Source of the DNA: Caecibacter massiliensis
GTDB taxonomy: Bacteria > Bacillota > Negativicutes > Veillonellales > Megasphaeraceae
Length of the DNA stretch: 64,000 bases
Reading direction: 5' to 3'
Assembly (NCBI GenBank): GCA_900095875.1
Contig: LT608311.1
Coordinates: forward strand, 1,860,001-1,924,000
Below the pieces are notes generated by a model. That model did no database searches and was not told the DNA's origin. It saw nothing but the letters and a program-made list of their open reading frames with translations. Below, one piece after another: positions 33,003 through 41,219 of this stretch; the first letter of the stretch is position 1; every line of letters begins with the position of its first letter. The position numbers and the translations under genes are program-made.

Positions 33003-33787
33003 CAGGTATAGAAATGAAGGACCTGCGCCTGCAGTACGGCGCCCGGGTGATTGCCGACCAGTTGCAGGTGACACTGGACAAACCGGAAATCGTGTCGATT
33101 ATCGGCCCCAACGGGTCGGGAAAATCGACGCTCCTCAAGGCCATGGCCCGCCTGCTCCTGCCATCAGCCGGGACGGTCTATCTCCATGGCCGCGATATGA
33201 ACAGCTTTTCAGCCGATGCCCTGGCCCGTATTATTTCCTTCCTGCCCCAGTCGGCACAGGCTCCGGGAGACATGACCGTACGCGATCTGGTCCTCATGGG
33301 GCGTCTGCCCTATCAGGGATTGTTTTCCAGCCTCAGCGAAGACGATATACGGGCGGCCGATAAGGCCCTGGAAGAAACGGAAATGACGGAGCTCCGGCAT
33401 CACCGCCTGTCCGAACTTTCCGGCGGCGAACGGCAGCGCGCCTGGCTGTCCCTGGCTCTGGCGAAAGAACCGGAAATCCTCCTTCTCGACGAGCCGACGA
33501 CGTATCTCGATATCCATCATCAGCTCGATCTCATGGAACTCATTGCCCAACTGTATGAGACGACCCATATGATGGTGGTCATGGTTCTCCATGACCTGAA
33601 TCACGCCGCCCGTTACAGTCACCGCCTCATTGCCGTCAAAAAGGGCCGCATCGTCGTAGACGGCCCCGTAGAGGAGGTATTCACCAAAGACATTATTGAA
33701 CCTCTGTATCAGATACAGGCTGCTGTCACCCAGGTACGGGAAGGAAACCGCCTGTATACCGTATGTATTCCCTATGCTACAAAATAA
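32999..33787 (+). CDS. hmuV: ATP-binding protein of the heme/iron-chelate ABC importer
   Basis: A 262-residue FepC/HmuV-type ATPase: Walker A GPNGSGKST, Q-loop region ISFLPQSAQAPGDMTV, signature LSGGERQRAWLSLALA and Walker B EILLLDEPTTYLD, with the switch His in VLHDLNHAARYSHRL. It powers import through the adjacent permease. ATG 32999 is preferred over longer in-frame starts lying inside the permease gene. The second receptor follows after 14 bases with its own AAAGGAGATGG site. Confidence 0.94.
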   Translation: MTGIEMKDLRLQYGARVIADQLQVTLDKPEIVSIIGPNGSGKSTLLKAMARLLLPSAGTVYLHGRDMNSFSADALARIISFLPQSAQAPGDMTVRDLVLMGRLPYQGLFSSLSEDDIRAADKALEETEMTELRHHRLSELSGGERQRAWLSLALAKEPEILLLDEPTTYLDIHHQLDLMELIAQLYETTHMMVVMVLHDLNHAARYSHRLIAVKKGRIVVDGPVEEVFTKDIIEPLYQIQAAVTQVREGNRLYTVCIPYATK

Positions 33788-33801
33788 AAGGAGATGGTAA
33801 G

Positions 33802-35832
33802 ATGATACACCCGAACGCAGCGGCCCTGGCGGCTGCTGCCATCATGACATCCCTGTACCTGCCGGTACAGGCCGCAGGCACAGACGGCCAACAGCAGCTC
33901 CAGTCCAAAGATGTTATCGTCACGGCGACCAAGACAAAGGAGGAAGTCCGGGCCGTGCCGCAGGCCGTTGAAGTATGGACTCAGGAAGACCTGCAGCGCA
34001 TGGGCGCCAGTGATGTCGTATCGGCACTGCAGCTGGCCAATAACGTCAACCTTTCCAAAGCCGGCATGACTGGCAACGCCGTCATGATACGTGGCATGAG
34101 CACCAATCATTCACTCATCCTCGTAGATGGCAGACGTTACGCGGCCGAAGATACGGATGTGACGACCAATGTCTATGCCCTGGAGCGGATGGACCTCAGC
34201 GATATCGACCGCATCGAAATCGTCCGCGGTCCGTCGAGCTCTCTTTACGGGTCTGATGCCATGGGCGGGGTCATCAACATCATCACCAAAGTTCCCGATA
34301 AAGCTGGCGGCACAGTGGGCGTCGTGACGGGGACCCAGAATACGGCAGAATATATGAACATCAATTTTGGCAAACATCACCGCTGGTCTACGTCATTCGA
34401 TGCCCGCCTCGACCGGCGCCGTCCGTTCAACCGCTATACGTACAGCAGCGCGGCGGCCATGGGTGGCATGACATCCGTAACAGACGGGTCCAACCGCTCG
34501 CTTTACGGCATGCGCCGCATGTATCATCTGGCCAGTGTCTACGACTTTGAAAACGAAAATGATAATAAACTCCGCTTCGACTTGGAATATCACGATGACG
34601 ACCTGCGTTCTGATTTTGCTCCGGCGTGGTTTTCCCGGGGTCCCATGAAATTATATACGGCCAAAGACAAGCATGAATATTACCATGAACAGGAAAAGGC
34701 CGCCAGTGTTGAATATACGGGAAAAACGAAACGGAATGAATATATGTTCCGAACGTATTATAATGAGCTGAAAAAAAATTCGCTCATCGATAATGGACGA
34801 GATCTCTTCCCGGGAATGATGGAGACCATCCTGGGAGGCATGTATCCCAGGTCTGATATGGACCGGGCCAAATACAGCACCTGGGTTACGGAAGCACGGG
34901 ATACGATGTATCTGGGAAGCCATCATAATCTGACATTCGGGGCGGAATATCGCAAACTGAAATATGAAGGCACCCGCCTTGCCGGTTCTCCCGTAGGGCT
35001 GGATAAAGATATGGCCGGTCACGAAGTTAATTCCTATGCCGGCTATATCGAAGAACTGTGGCAGGTCAACGACAAATTACTCCTCGTACCATCTGTCCGG
35101 TATGAACACAACAGCCAGTTTGGCAGTCAGACGACGCCGAAAATCGGCCTGACATATAACCTGAACAGTAACTGGCGCTTCAAATCCAATTACGGCCGGG
35201 GCTACAAGGCGCCTTCCATCAGCGAACTGTATATGGAAATGCACCGGGCCATGGGCTCGACGACCGTCGATATTTACGGCAATCCCGACCTGGATCCGGA
35301 AAAATCGACGAGCTATGATTTCAGCCTGGAATATGATAAGGGCAGGAACTTTGGCAAGCTGACCTATTTCAACAACCGCGTGTCCAACCTCATCGAAGCT
35401 GATCGTCTCTATGGCACGACGTACACCTATGTCAATGTCGCCAAAGCCCATATCGACGGGATAGAAGCCGAACTGGGTCATCGCTTCGGAGACCGCTGGA
35501 CGGTGAAACTGACCCATAATTATCTCGATGCCGTCAATGGCCGGACCGATGAACGGCTCAATTACCGGGCAAAGAATACGACGACGGTGCAGCTTTTGTA
35601 TGACGACCACAAAGAAAACGGATTCAGTGCCGTCCTCTGGGACCAGTTCAGCAGTGACTACCGCTTTGACGGACAGGATTACACGTATAATACGCTGAAC
35701 TTCTCATTCCGCAAAAAGCTGGGCAGTGGATTTTCTCTCTACGGCGGCGTCGATGATATATTCAATAAAAAAGTCGATGACATTTACATCGACGGGCGGA
35801 TGTGGCGTATAGGAGCAGAATGGAAATGGTAG
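33802..35832 (+). CDS. TonB-dependent outer-membrane receptor 2 (heme/iron type)
   Basis: A 676-residue receptor. A signal peptide (about 25 residues) is followed by KDVIVTATKTKEEVRAVPQ, the plug (DLQRMGASDVVSALQLANNV, RIEIVRGPSSSLYGSDAMGG) and a barrel ending in IGAEWKW. It resembles receptor 1 in overall design (for example GRGYKAPSISELYMEM and GNPDLDPEKS), so the two are paralogues with diverged loops. Being inside the heme ABC operon, it is the more likely partner of hmuTUV. It overlaps the following gene by 13 bases. Confidence 0.9.
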   Translation: MIHPNAAALAAAAIMTSLYLPVQAAGTDGQQQLQSKDVIVTATKTKEEVRAVPQAVEVWTQEDLQRMGASDVVSALQLANNVNLSKAGMTGNAVMIRGMSTNHSLILVDGRRYAAEDTDVTTNVYALERMDLSDIDRIEIVRGPSSSLYGSDAMGGVINIITKVPDKAGGTVGVVTGTQNTAEYMNINFGKHHRWSTSFDARLDRRRPFNRYTYSSAAAMGGMTSVTDGSNRSLYGMRRMYHLASVYDFENENDNKLRFDLEYHDDDLRSDFAPAWFSRGPMKLYTAKDKHEYYHEQEKAASVEYTGKTKRNEYMFRTYYNELKKNSLIDNGRDLFPGMMETILGGMYPRSDMDRAKYSTWVTEARDTMYLGSHHNLTFGAEYRKLKYEGTRLAGSPVGLDKDMAGHEVNSYAGYIEELWQVNDKLLLVPSVRYEHNSQFGSQTTPKIGLTYNLNSNWRFKSNYGRGYKAPSISELYMEMHRAMGSTTVDIYGNPDLDPEKSTSYDFSLEYDKGRNFGKLTYFNNRVSNLIEADRLYGTTYTYVNVAKAHIDGIEAELGHRFGDRWTVKLTHNYLDAVNGRTDERLNYRAKNTTTVQLLYDDHKENGFSAVLWDQFSSDYRFDGQDYTYNTLNFSFRKKLGSGFSLYGGVDDIFNKKVDDIYIDGRMWRIGAEWKW

Positions 35833-36797
35833 CTATAGAAACATGCAATGACGTAACAGCAAACCTGTGGAAGCGGCTGTGCCTTGCGGCCTGCGCCCTC
35901 TTCCTGGCTGTACCGGCGGCTGCCGGGGCGTCGGCGGTGACCGGAAGCCGTCCGGGCCAGCTTCCCATCATGGATGCGGAAACAGGGCAGGTCCTGACCA
36001 GTCAGGACCTGGCGGCTAGAGAAACGGATACGGACGTCCTGTTTCTGGGAGAATTTCATGATAATGCTTCCATCCATGAAACAGAAGCTGCCCTGCTGCA
36101 GGATCTGTACAAGCAGAAACAGGGGAAACTGGCACTGTCGCTGGAAATGGCGGAACGGGATACCCAGCCTGTACTGGATTCGTATCTGGCCGGGAAGATA
36201 CGCGAAGACGAATACCTTGCTGCCGGGCGCCCCTGGCCCAATTACAGGGATGCCTACCGGCCAATGGTTACCTTTGCCAGAACGCAGAAGATTCCCGTAA
36301 TTGCCGCCAATATACCGAGGAAAGCCGCAGCCGTCTATGCCCGTACAGGCTCCCTCCGGGAGGCAGAAGAGACATGGGGAGCCTATATGCCGCAGACCGT
36401 ATATCCCGGCTCCCTGGCGTATGAACGGGCATTTACCGGAACGATGATGCGTCTCCGGGGGCAGGCTATGCCCATTTCGCAGGATACGATTCCCCGGCTC
36501 TTTGCGGCCCAGTGCCTGAAGGACAATACCATGGCCGAAAGCATCAACCGCTATGCCCGGGCGCACGGCGGACATCTCGTCTTCCATGTGACTGGCGCCG
36601 CTCATTGCGAAGGATGGCTGGGGACAGTCGAACAGCTCCACCAGCGGAATCCGGGACTTACGATCCGGGTCATTACGGCGGTCCGCTATGACCCGTCCCG
36701 CCTGAGCCACAGCGAGGCAGCCGCATTGTACCGGGATAAGGGCGATTATCTGATCCTCGTTCCCGAAACCATGGCGGATACGGGGAGCCGGGGATGA
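35820..36797 (+). CDS. ChaN-like heme-binding protein (DUF399)
   Basis: About 325 residues. A hydrophobic N-terminal segment with LAAC and a signal-peptide-like AAAGASA is followed by the ChaN domain: VLFLGEFHDNASIHETE, LALSLEMAERDTQPVLD, IAANIPRKAA and VFHVTGAAHCEGWLGT. ChaN proteins of other bacteria bind stacked heme and are iron-regulated lipoproteins. Here it is cotranscribed with a receptor and heme ABC importer, strongly supporting a heme role. ATG 35820 follows AGGAG. It overlaps the next gene by 4 bases. Confidence 0.85.
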   Translation: MEMVAIETCNDVTANLWKRLCLAACALFLAVPAAAGASAVTGSRPGQLPIMDAETGQVLTSQDLAARETDTDVLFLGEFHDNASIHETEAALLQDLYKQKQGKLALSLEMAERDTQPVLDSYLAGKIREDEYLAAGRPWPNYRDAYRPMVTFARTQKIPVIAANIPRKAAAVYARTGSLREAEETWGAYMPQTVYPGSLAYERAFTGTMMRLRGQAMPISQDTIPRLFAAQCLKDNTMAESINRYARAHGGHLVFHVTGAAHCEGWLGTVEQLHQRNPGLTIRVITAVRYDPSRLSHSEAAALYRDKGDYLILVPETMADTGSRG

Positions 36798-38515
36798 TCC
36801 GGCGCTTCCTTTCCTGTTATCGTCCGTACACCCGGCTCCTTGCCGTCGTCATGACCGGCTCGGTCCTTGCAGCCGGTCTGGAAACGGGTTTTCCCATGAT
36901 TGTACGCCATATCCTGAATGACATTCTGCCGGCCCGGGATATGGCACGTCTCTGGCAGACCGGACTGCTGCTTCTGGGGCTGTACGTCCTCTGCCTTCTC
37001 ATCAGCTTTGCCGTCTGCTACTGTGGAAGGACCATGGGGGTCCACATCGAGCACGACCTGCGCTGCCGGCTCTTTGAACACATAGAAGGCCTGAGTTTTT
37101 CCTTTTTCGATACGGCACAGACCGGCCAGCTGGTCTCACGGATCATCAGCGATATTTCCGAAATCGGCGACCTCGTTTTCCAGCTTCCCAATCTGGTCCT
37201 GGTCTGCGTCATCACCATGGCAGGCAGTGCCTTCTTTATGTTTTCCATCAACTGGCAGCTGGCCCTTCTGGTGTTGTTCGTGCTGGGACTCAAAACGCTG
37301 GATACGGTCTTTCTCAACGGGCGGATGAAGCAGACCTTTTTCCTGGCCCGGCAGCAGATGGGCCGCCTCAGCGCCAGGGCAGCGGAAAGCTTCAGTGCCA
37401 TCCGGGTCATCCAGTCCTTTGCAGCCGAACGGTATGAACTGGAACGGTTCCGCCGTACCAGTACGGATGTGCGCTGCGCCCAGCAGCGGACCTATCTCTT
37501 CGAGACCTACCTGATGAGTACGGTCGTATTCTTTACCAACCTCAATAACCTGATCATCATAGCCGCCGGCAGCTATTACATCATGATGGGAACCATGACC
37601 GTTGCCGATCTGGTCGTCTTCCTCATGTACCTGCTCCTGTTCATCCGGCCCATTATGCAGCTGACCCTGCTTACAGAACGGTATCAGCGCAGCATGGCCG
37701 GATTCCGGCGCTATACGGGGCTCATGGATACGCCCCCGGCTGTCACCAACTGTCCCCATGCGATAGATGCAGGTCCGGTCCGCGGTCGCATTGAATTCCG
37801 CCATGTCTCCTTCTCTTATGAAAAGGGACCAACAGTACTGCGCGATTTCAATCTAGTTATCGAACCGGGAGAAACCGTCGCCGTCGTCGGATCTACGGGC
37901 GTAGGGAAGAGCAGCATTGCCAGCCTTCTGCCACGGTTCTATGACGTCACGGCAGGAGAAATCCTCCTCGATGGCCGCGATATCCGCTCGTATACGCTGG
38001 CATCCCTGCGGCGGGCGGTCGGCATGGTGCAGCAGGATGTCTTTCTCTTTGCCGGGTCAGTCAGGGAAAATATTGCCCTCGGCGACGAGATGGCATCGCC
38101 ACAGGCTGTCCGCGCCGCCGCCGCTGCTGCCGATGCCCATGATTTTATCTGTTCTCTTCCCGATGGATATGACAGCTTCATCGGTGAACGGGGAGTCCTC
38201 CTTTCAGGCGGTCAGAAACAGCGCATCGCCATTGCCCGCATCTTCCTGAAAAATCCGCCCGTGCTGATTCTGGATGAGGCTACGTCATCACTGGACAACG
38301 AAACGGAACAAAAAATACAGGAATCCCTGCGGTCGTTGTCGGCACACCGGACGACGCTGATCATTGCCCACCGTCTGGCGACCATCCGCCATGCCGACCG
38401 CATCCTGGTCCTGACCAAAGAAGGCGTGGCCGAAAGCGGCACCCACGATGAACTCATGAGTCGTCACGGATGGTATTACCAGCTGTACGAAGCACAGTTC
38501 GATGAAGAAACATAA
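36794..38515 (+). CDS. ABC exporter (fused permease-ATPase, MsbA-like) in the heme operon
   Basis: A 573-residue half-transporter. A six-helix membrane domain occupies residues about 1-310, then an ATPase with Walker A GSTGVGKSS, signature LLSGGQKQRIAIARIFL and Walker B VLILDEATSSLDN. Family members export lipids, peptides or drugs. It starts in the stop of the ChaN-like gene (ATGA) and ends at a terminator, so it is the last gene of the heme operon. Export of surplus heme or heme-breakdown product is a natural hypothesis, but nothing in the sequence sets the substrate. Confidence 0.88.
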   Translation: MIRRFLSCYRPYTRLLAVVMTGSVLAAGLETGFPMIVRHILNDILPARDMARLWQTGLLLLGLYVLCLLISFAVCYCGRTMGVHIEHDLRCRLFEHIEGLSFSFFDTAQTGQLVSRIISDISEIGDLVFQLPNLVLVCVITMAGSAFFMFSINWQLALLVLFVLGLKTLDTVFLNGRMKQTFFLARQQMGRLSARAAESFSAIRVIQSFAAERYELERFRRTSTDVRCAQQRTYLFETYLMSTVVFFTNLNNLIIIAAGSYYIMMGTMTVADLVVFLMYLLLFIRPIMQLTLLTERYQRSMAGFRRYTGLMDTPPAVTNCPHAIDAGPVRGRIEFRHVSFSYEKGPTVLRDFNLVIEPGETVAVVGSTGVGKSSIASLLPRFYDVTAGEILLDGRDIRSYTLASLRRAVGMVQQDVFLFAGSVRENIALGDEMASPQAVRAAAAAADAHDFICSLPDGYDSFIGERGVLLSGGQKQRIAIARIFLKNPPVLILDEATSSLDNETEQKIQESLRSLSAHRTTLIIAHRLATIRHADRILVLTKEGVAESGTHDELMSRHGWYYQLYEAQFDEET

Positions 38516-38549
38516 AAAAACTGCCGCTCATGGATGCGGCAGTTTTTTT
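38515..38549. terminator. Bidirectional terminator at the end of the heme operon
   Basis: A 13-bp stem (AAAAAACTGCCGC at 38515-38527 with GCGGCAGTTTTTT at 38536-38548) with T runs on both strands. Confidence 0.85.
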
Positions 38550-38561
38550 ATATCCGTCCTG

Positions 38562-38759
38562 CTACTGGCCCAGAGCGCGCAGCAGGGTATAGCGGAATTC
38601 ATGGGCCGTTTTTGCCAGTACGGCCGAACCGGCCAATATGGCAAAGGGAGCAGACAGGCAGATGACGAGGAGATTCCGGCCGGCAGCGGACAGAAGGGGG
38701 CCGGTCAGTGTCCGGGCCACCTGCAGGAACGATTCGGTGGCGACACAGCAGAGGAACAT
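38562..38759 (-). CDS. Short membrane ORF or gene remnant
   Basis: From ATG 38759 (no good ribosome site) 65 residues are open with two hydrophobic stretches, including LLSAAGRNLLVICLSAPFAI. The frame is open further upstream but crosses a terminator. It ends just before the bidirectional terminator at 38515-38549, as a real gene would. I do not recognise it; a fragment of a transporter is the best guess. Confidence 0.3.
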   Translation of the reverse strand: MFLCCVATESFLQVARTLTGPLLSAAGRNLLVICLSAPFAILAGSAVLAKTAHEFRYTLLRALGQ

Positions 38760-38786
38760 GACGATGAAAAAAATGCGTGTCGTTTT

Positions 38787-38821
38787 TACTACAGTTGGGC
38801 AGGACTGCTGTCCGATTGGAG
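38787..38821. promoter_or_regulatory. Isolated copy of the AraC-site motif
   Basis: TGTCCGATTGGAG at 38809-38821 is identical over 13 bases to the sites at 24374-24386 and 26480-26491. A weaker half-site (ACAGTTGGGC, 38791-38800) lies 21 bases upstream in register. The only nearby downstream gene on this strand is remote, and the small minus-strand ORF would be read in the opposite orientation. Confidence 0.4.
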
Positions 38822-38843
38822 CATCGGAAGGAAATCCGGTAAA

Positions 38844-38889
38844 AAAAGCCCTTGTCAGGCCGGAAACGGACGGGCGGACAAGGGCTTTT
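38844..38889. terminator. Terminator after the secreted-protein gene
   Basis: A perfect 13-bp stem (38844-38856 with 38877-38889) with an A run before and T run after, functional for the minus-strand gene ending at 38955. Confidence 0.75.
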
Positions 38890-38954
38890 CCTTTGTGTGA
38901 AATTGTAATGAAACTCAATCCTGATTATTTTTTTTCAGACAAACGGGACATACA

Positions 38955-39383
38955 TCAGAATTTGAAGTCGATGATGGCCGAGACGCCGACACCCTGCACG
39001 CGGTTCAGATTGGTCACGTCGGTCGTCGCCACCGGAATGAGCGCCTTGGCACGGGCGATGCCGTTGAATTCGCCTTCAATCTGGGCTACGGCCTTGACTT
39101 TATCCACCTGTCCGGACGGCCCGACGACCTGGACGGCGCCGATGTATTTTCCCGTGCCGCCGCTCAGGATAGGAACGACTTTGGTGGCGTAGTCGGTGCC
39201 GACGCCGTTTTTCATGAGCAGTTTATTCAGGAAGGTATTGATTTCATCGCCGTATTTGGAAACGAGGACGGAAATACCGCCGACTTTCAGAATGGAACCG
39301 AGATTAAATGCCTGAACGGCACTGCCGCCGGCAAAGCCTAGCAGGGATGCGACGGTGACGGCTGCAATGATTTGTTTTTTCAT
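38955..39383 (-). CDS. Secreted or periplasmic protein of unknown function
   Basis: A 142-residue protein with a clear signal peptide (MKKQIIAAVTVASLLGFAGG, cleavage near AVQA-F). The mature part of about 117 residues has GSILKVGGISVLVSKYGDEI, and a Gly/Val-rich region that could form beta strands, ending with VSAIIDFKF. No family is recognised, although the fold may be all-beta. ATG 39383 follows GGAGGTC. It is 18 bases after pckA on the same strand, so it may be cotranscribed. Confidence 0.7.
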   Translation of the reverse strand: MKKQIIAAVTVASLLGFAGGSAVQAFNLGSILKVGGISVLVSKYGDEINTFLNKLLMKNGVGTDYATKVVPILSGGTGKYIGAVQVVGPSGQVDKVKAVAQIEGEFNGIARAKALIPVATTDVTNLNRVQGVGVSAIIDFKF

Positions 39384-39401
39384 AGAGACCTCCTCGGGAC
39401 G

Positions 39402-40985
39402 TTATGGTTGTGGTCCGGCATTGATGATATCTGCCGGCATGTGGGGATATTTTTCATGGAAATTGTCGAAAAACATCTTTGCCACCTTCTTTGCCATTGT
39501 ATCATAGGCGTCGGGACTTGACCAGGTATCGCGGGGATTGAGGATTTGTGGCGGGACGCCCGGGCAGGACTGGGGGATATCGACATTGAACCGGTCATCG
39601 TGAACGAAGTCTGCTTTTTTCAGTGTACCGTTCAGGGCTGCCGTAATCATGGCCCGGGTGTATTTCAGTTCCATGCGGCTGCCGATGCCGTAGGGGCCGC
39701 CCGTCCATCCCGTGTTGACCAGGTAGACGCTCGTATTGTGATGTTCAATCCGTTCGCCGAGCATGCGGGCATAGATATCGGGATCCAGTGGCATGAACGG
39801 TTCTCCAAAGAGCGTAGAGAAGGTCGGCACCGGTTCGGTGATGCCCTGTTCCGTACCGGCTACTTTGGAGGTAAATCCCGTGACAAAGTGATACATGGCA
39901 GCTTCCTTGCTAAGCCGGGAAATGGGCGGCAGGACGCCGAAGCTGTCGGCCGTGAGGAAGATGACGACTGTCGGCACACCGCCTATGCCGGGAATAGCCG
40001 CATTGGGAATGTACTCGATGGGATAGCCGGCGCGGGTATTTTCCGTGATTTTATGGTCAAAATAATTAGGCTTGCGCGTATCTGGGTCGAGGATGACATT
40101 TTCTACCAGCGTACCGGAGCGGATAGCCTGGTAGATGTCTGGTTCCTTGTCCGGATCGAGGTCGATGCACTTGGCGTAGCAGCCACCTTCAAAGTTGAAG
40201 ATGCCCCGGTCGGACCAGCCGTGTTCGTCGTCGCCGATGAGTTTGCGGTCCGGGTCGGCCGACAAGGTCGTCTTGCCCGTACCCGACAGGCCGAAGAAAA
40301 TAGCCGTTTCCTTGGTGATCGGGTCCATGTTGGCCGAACAGTGCATGGGCAGGACTCCTTCCCGGGGCAGGAGAAAATTCATGACCGAAAAGACACTCTT
40401 TTTGATTTCCCCGGCATACTGTGTCCCGGCGATGAGGATGAACCGCGTTTCATAATCGACGAGAATGGCCGCTTCCGAATGGACGCCATCCGCCGTGGGA
40501 TTGCATTTGAAGCCCGGCGTGACGATGATGGTAAAATCCGGTTCGCCGTACTGTAACAGTTCTTCCTGACTCGGCCGGATGAGCAGATTGCGGATAAAGA
40601 GGTTTTCGCTGGCCAGTTCCGTAATGACGCGGAATTTCTTGCGGCACTTTTTGTCGGCTCCGGCGAAGCCGTCAAAGATGAAGACTTCCCGGTTTTGCAG
40701 ATAGGCCGTCATTTTATCTTTCAGGGCGCGGAATTTATCCTTCGTAATCGGGCGGTTAACGCTGCCCCAGGCGATGAGGTCGTGGACCCCCGGCGTATCG
40801 ACGATGAACTTATCCTTCGGTGCCCGGCCCGTGAATTTTCCCGTCCTGACGACCAGGGCTCCCGTATCGCTGAGCACGCCTTCGCCGCGGCGCAGTGCCG
40901 CTTCCGTGAGGCATGCCGGGCTCAGATTGCGGTATACGGCAGACGGATTGATGATACCTGCCCGTTCCAGTCCAAATGTTTCCAT
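39402..40985 (-). CDS. pckA: Phosphoenolpyruvate carboxykinase (ATP)
   Basis: A 527-residue protein of normal PckA length. The ATP P-loop FFGLSGTGKTTLS, the metal and substrate-binding GDDEHGWSDRGIFNFEGGCY, and the N-terminal RTGKFTGRAPKDKF are present. It interconverts oxaloacetate and PEP with ATP. In a fermenting anaerobe it may run either way, toward gluconeogenesis from lactate or toward CO2 fixation. ATG 40985 follows GGGGGGAT; a longer frame to 41153 would cover the promoter and is rejected. Confidence 0.96.
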   Translation of the reverse strand: METFGLERAGIINPSAVYRNLSPACLTEAALRRGEGVLSDTGALVVRTGKFTGRAPKDKFIVDTPGVHDLIAWGSVNRPITKDKFRALKDKMTAYLQNREVFIFDGFAGADKKCRKKFRVITELASENLFIRNLLIRPSQEELLQYGEPDFTIIVTPGFKCNPTADGVHSEAAILVDYETRFILIAGTQYAGEIKKSVFSVMNFLLPREGVLPMHCSANMDPITKETAIFFGLSGTGKTTLSADPDRKLIGDDEHGWSDRGIFNFEGGCYAKCIDLDPDKEPDIYQAIRSGTLVENVILDPDTRKPNYFDHKITENTRAGYPIEYIPNAAIPGIGGVPTVVIFLTADSFGVLPPISRLSKEAAMYHFVTGFTSKVAGTEQGITEPVPTFSTLFGEPFMPLDPDIYARMLGERIEHHNTSVYLVNTGWTGGPYGIGSRMELKYTRAMITAALNGTLKKADFVHDDRFNVDIPQSCPGVPPQILNPRDTWSSPDAYDTMAKKVAKMFFDNFHEKYPHMPADIINAGPQP

Positions 40986-41061
40986 ATAGAATCCCCCCAA
41001 TATATAATATGTAATGAATGAGTAAAATGAAATACAAGTATGCCGTAAAGTACACACTCTT

Positions 41062-41090
41062 ATTATAAACGGAATTTGTAAACCGTTCAA
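41062..41090 (-). promoter_or_regulatory. Promoter of pckA
   Basis: On the minus strand TTGAAC (41090-41085) and TATAAT (41067-41062) are 17 bases apart, about 75 bases before the pckA start. Confidence 0.6.
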
Positions 41091-41106
41091 TGGTCTATTT
41101 CCCCTC

Positions 41107-41134
41107 TTGACACTTTGACTTTTTGATGTATTAT
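41107..41134 (+). promoter_or_regulatory. Promoter of htpG
   Basis: A perfect TTGACA (41107-41112) and TATTAT (41129-41134) with a 16-base spacer. The CIRCE element begins 13 bases later, spanning the expected transcription start. Confidence 0.7.
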
Positions 41135-41146
41135 AAAGAAAGAGAA

Positions 41147-41173
41147 TTAGCACTCCTATAAAAAGAGTGCTAA
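41147..41173. promoter_or_regulatory. CIRCE element (HrcA operator) before htpG
   Basis: TTAGCACTC-N9-GAGTGCTAA is a perfect match to the CIRCE inverted repeat. It implies heat-shock control of htpG by the HrcA repressor, encoded elsewhere. Confidence 0.95.
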
Positions 41174-41219
41174 CACAAAATTAAAGAAGCCGGGAGCTTC
41201 TGTAAAGGAGTATGTGACT

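Noticed and set aside
38502-38900. Plus-strand open frame overlapping the end of the ABC exporter
   Set aside because: It spans the terminator hairpin and has no start signals.
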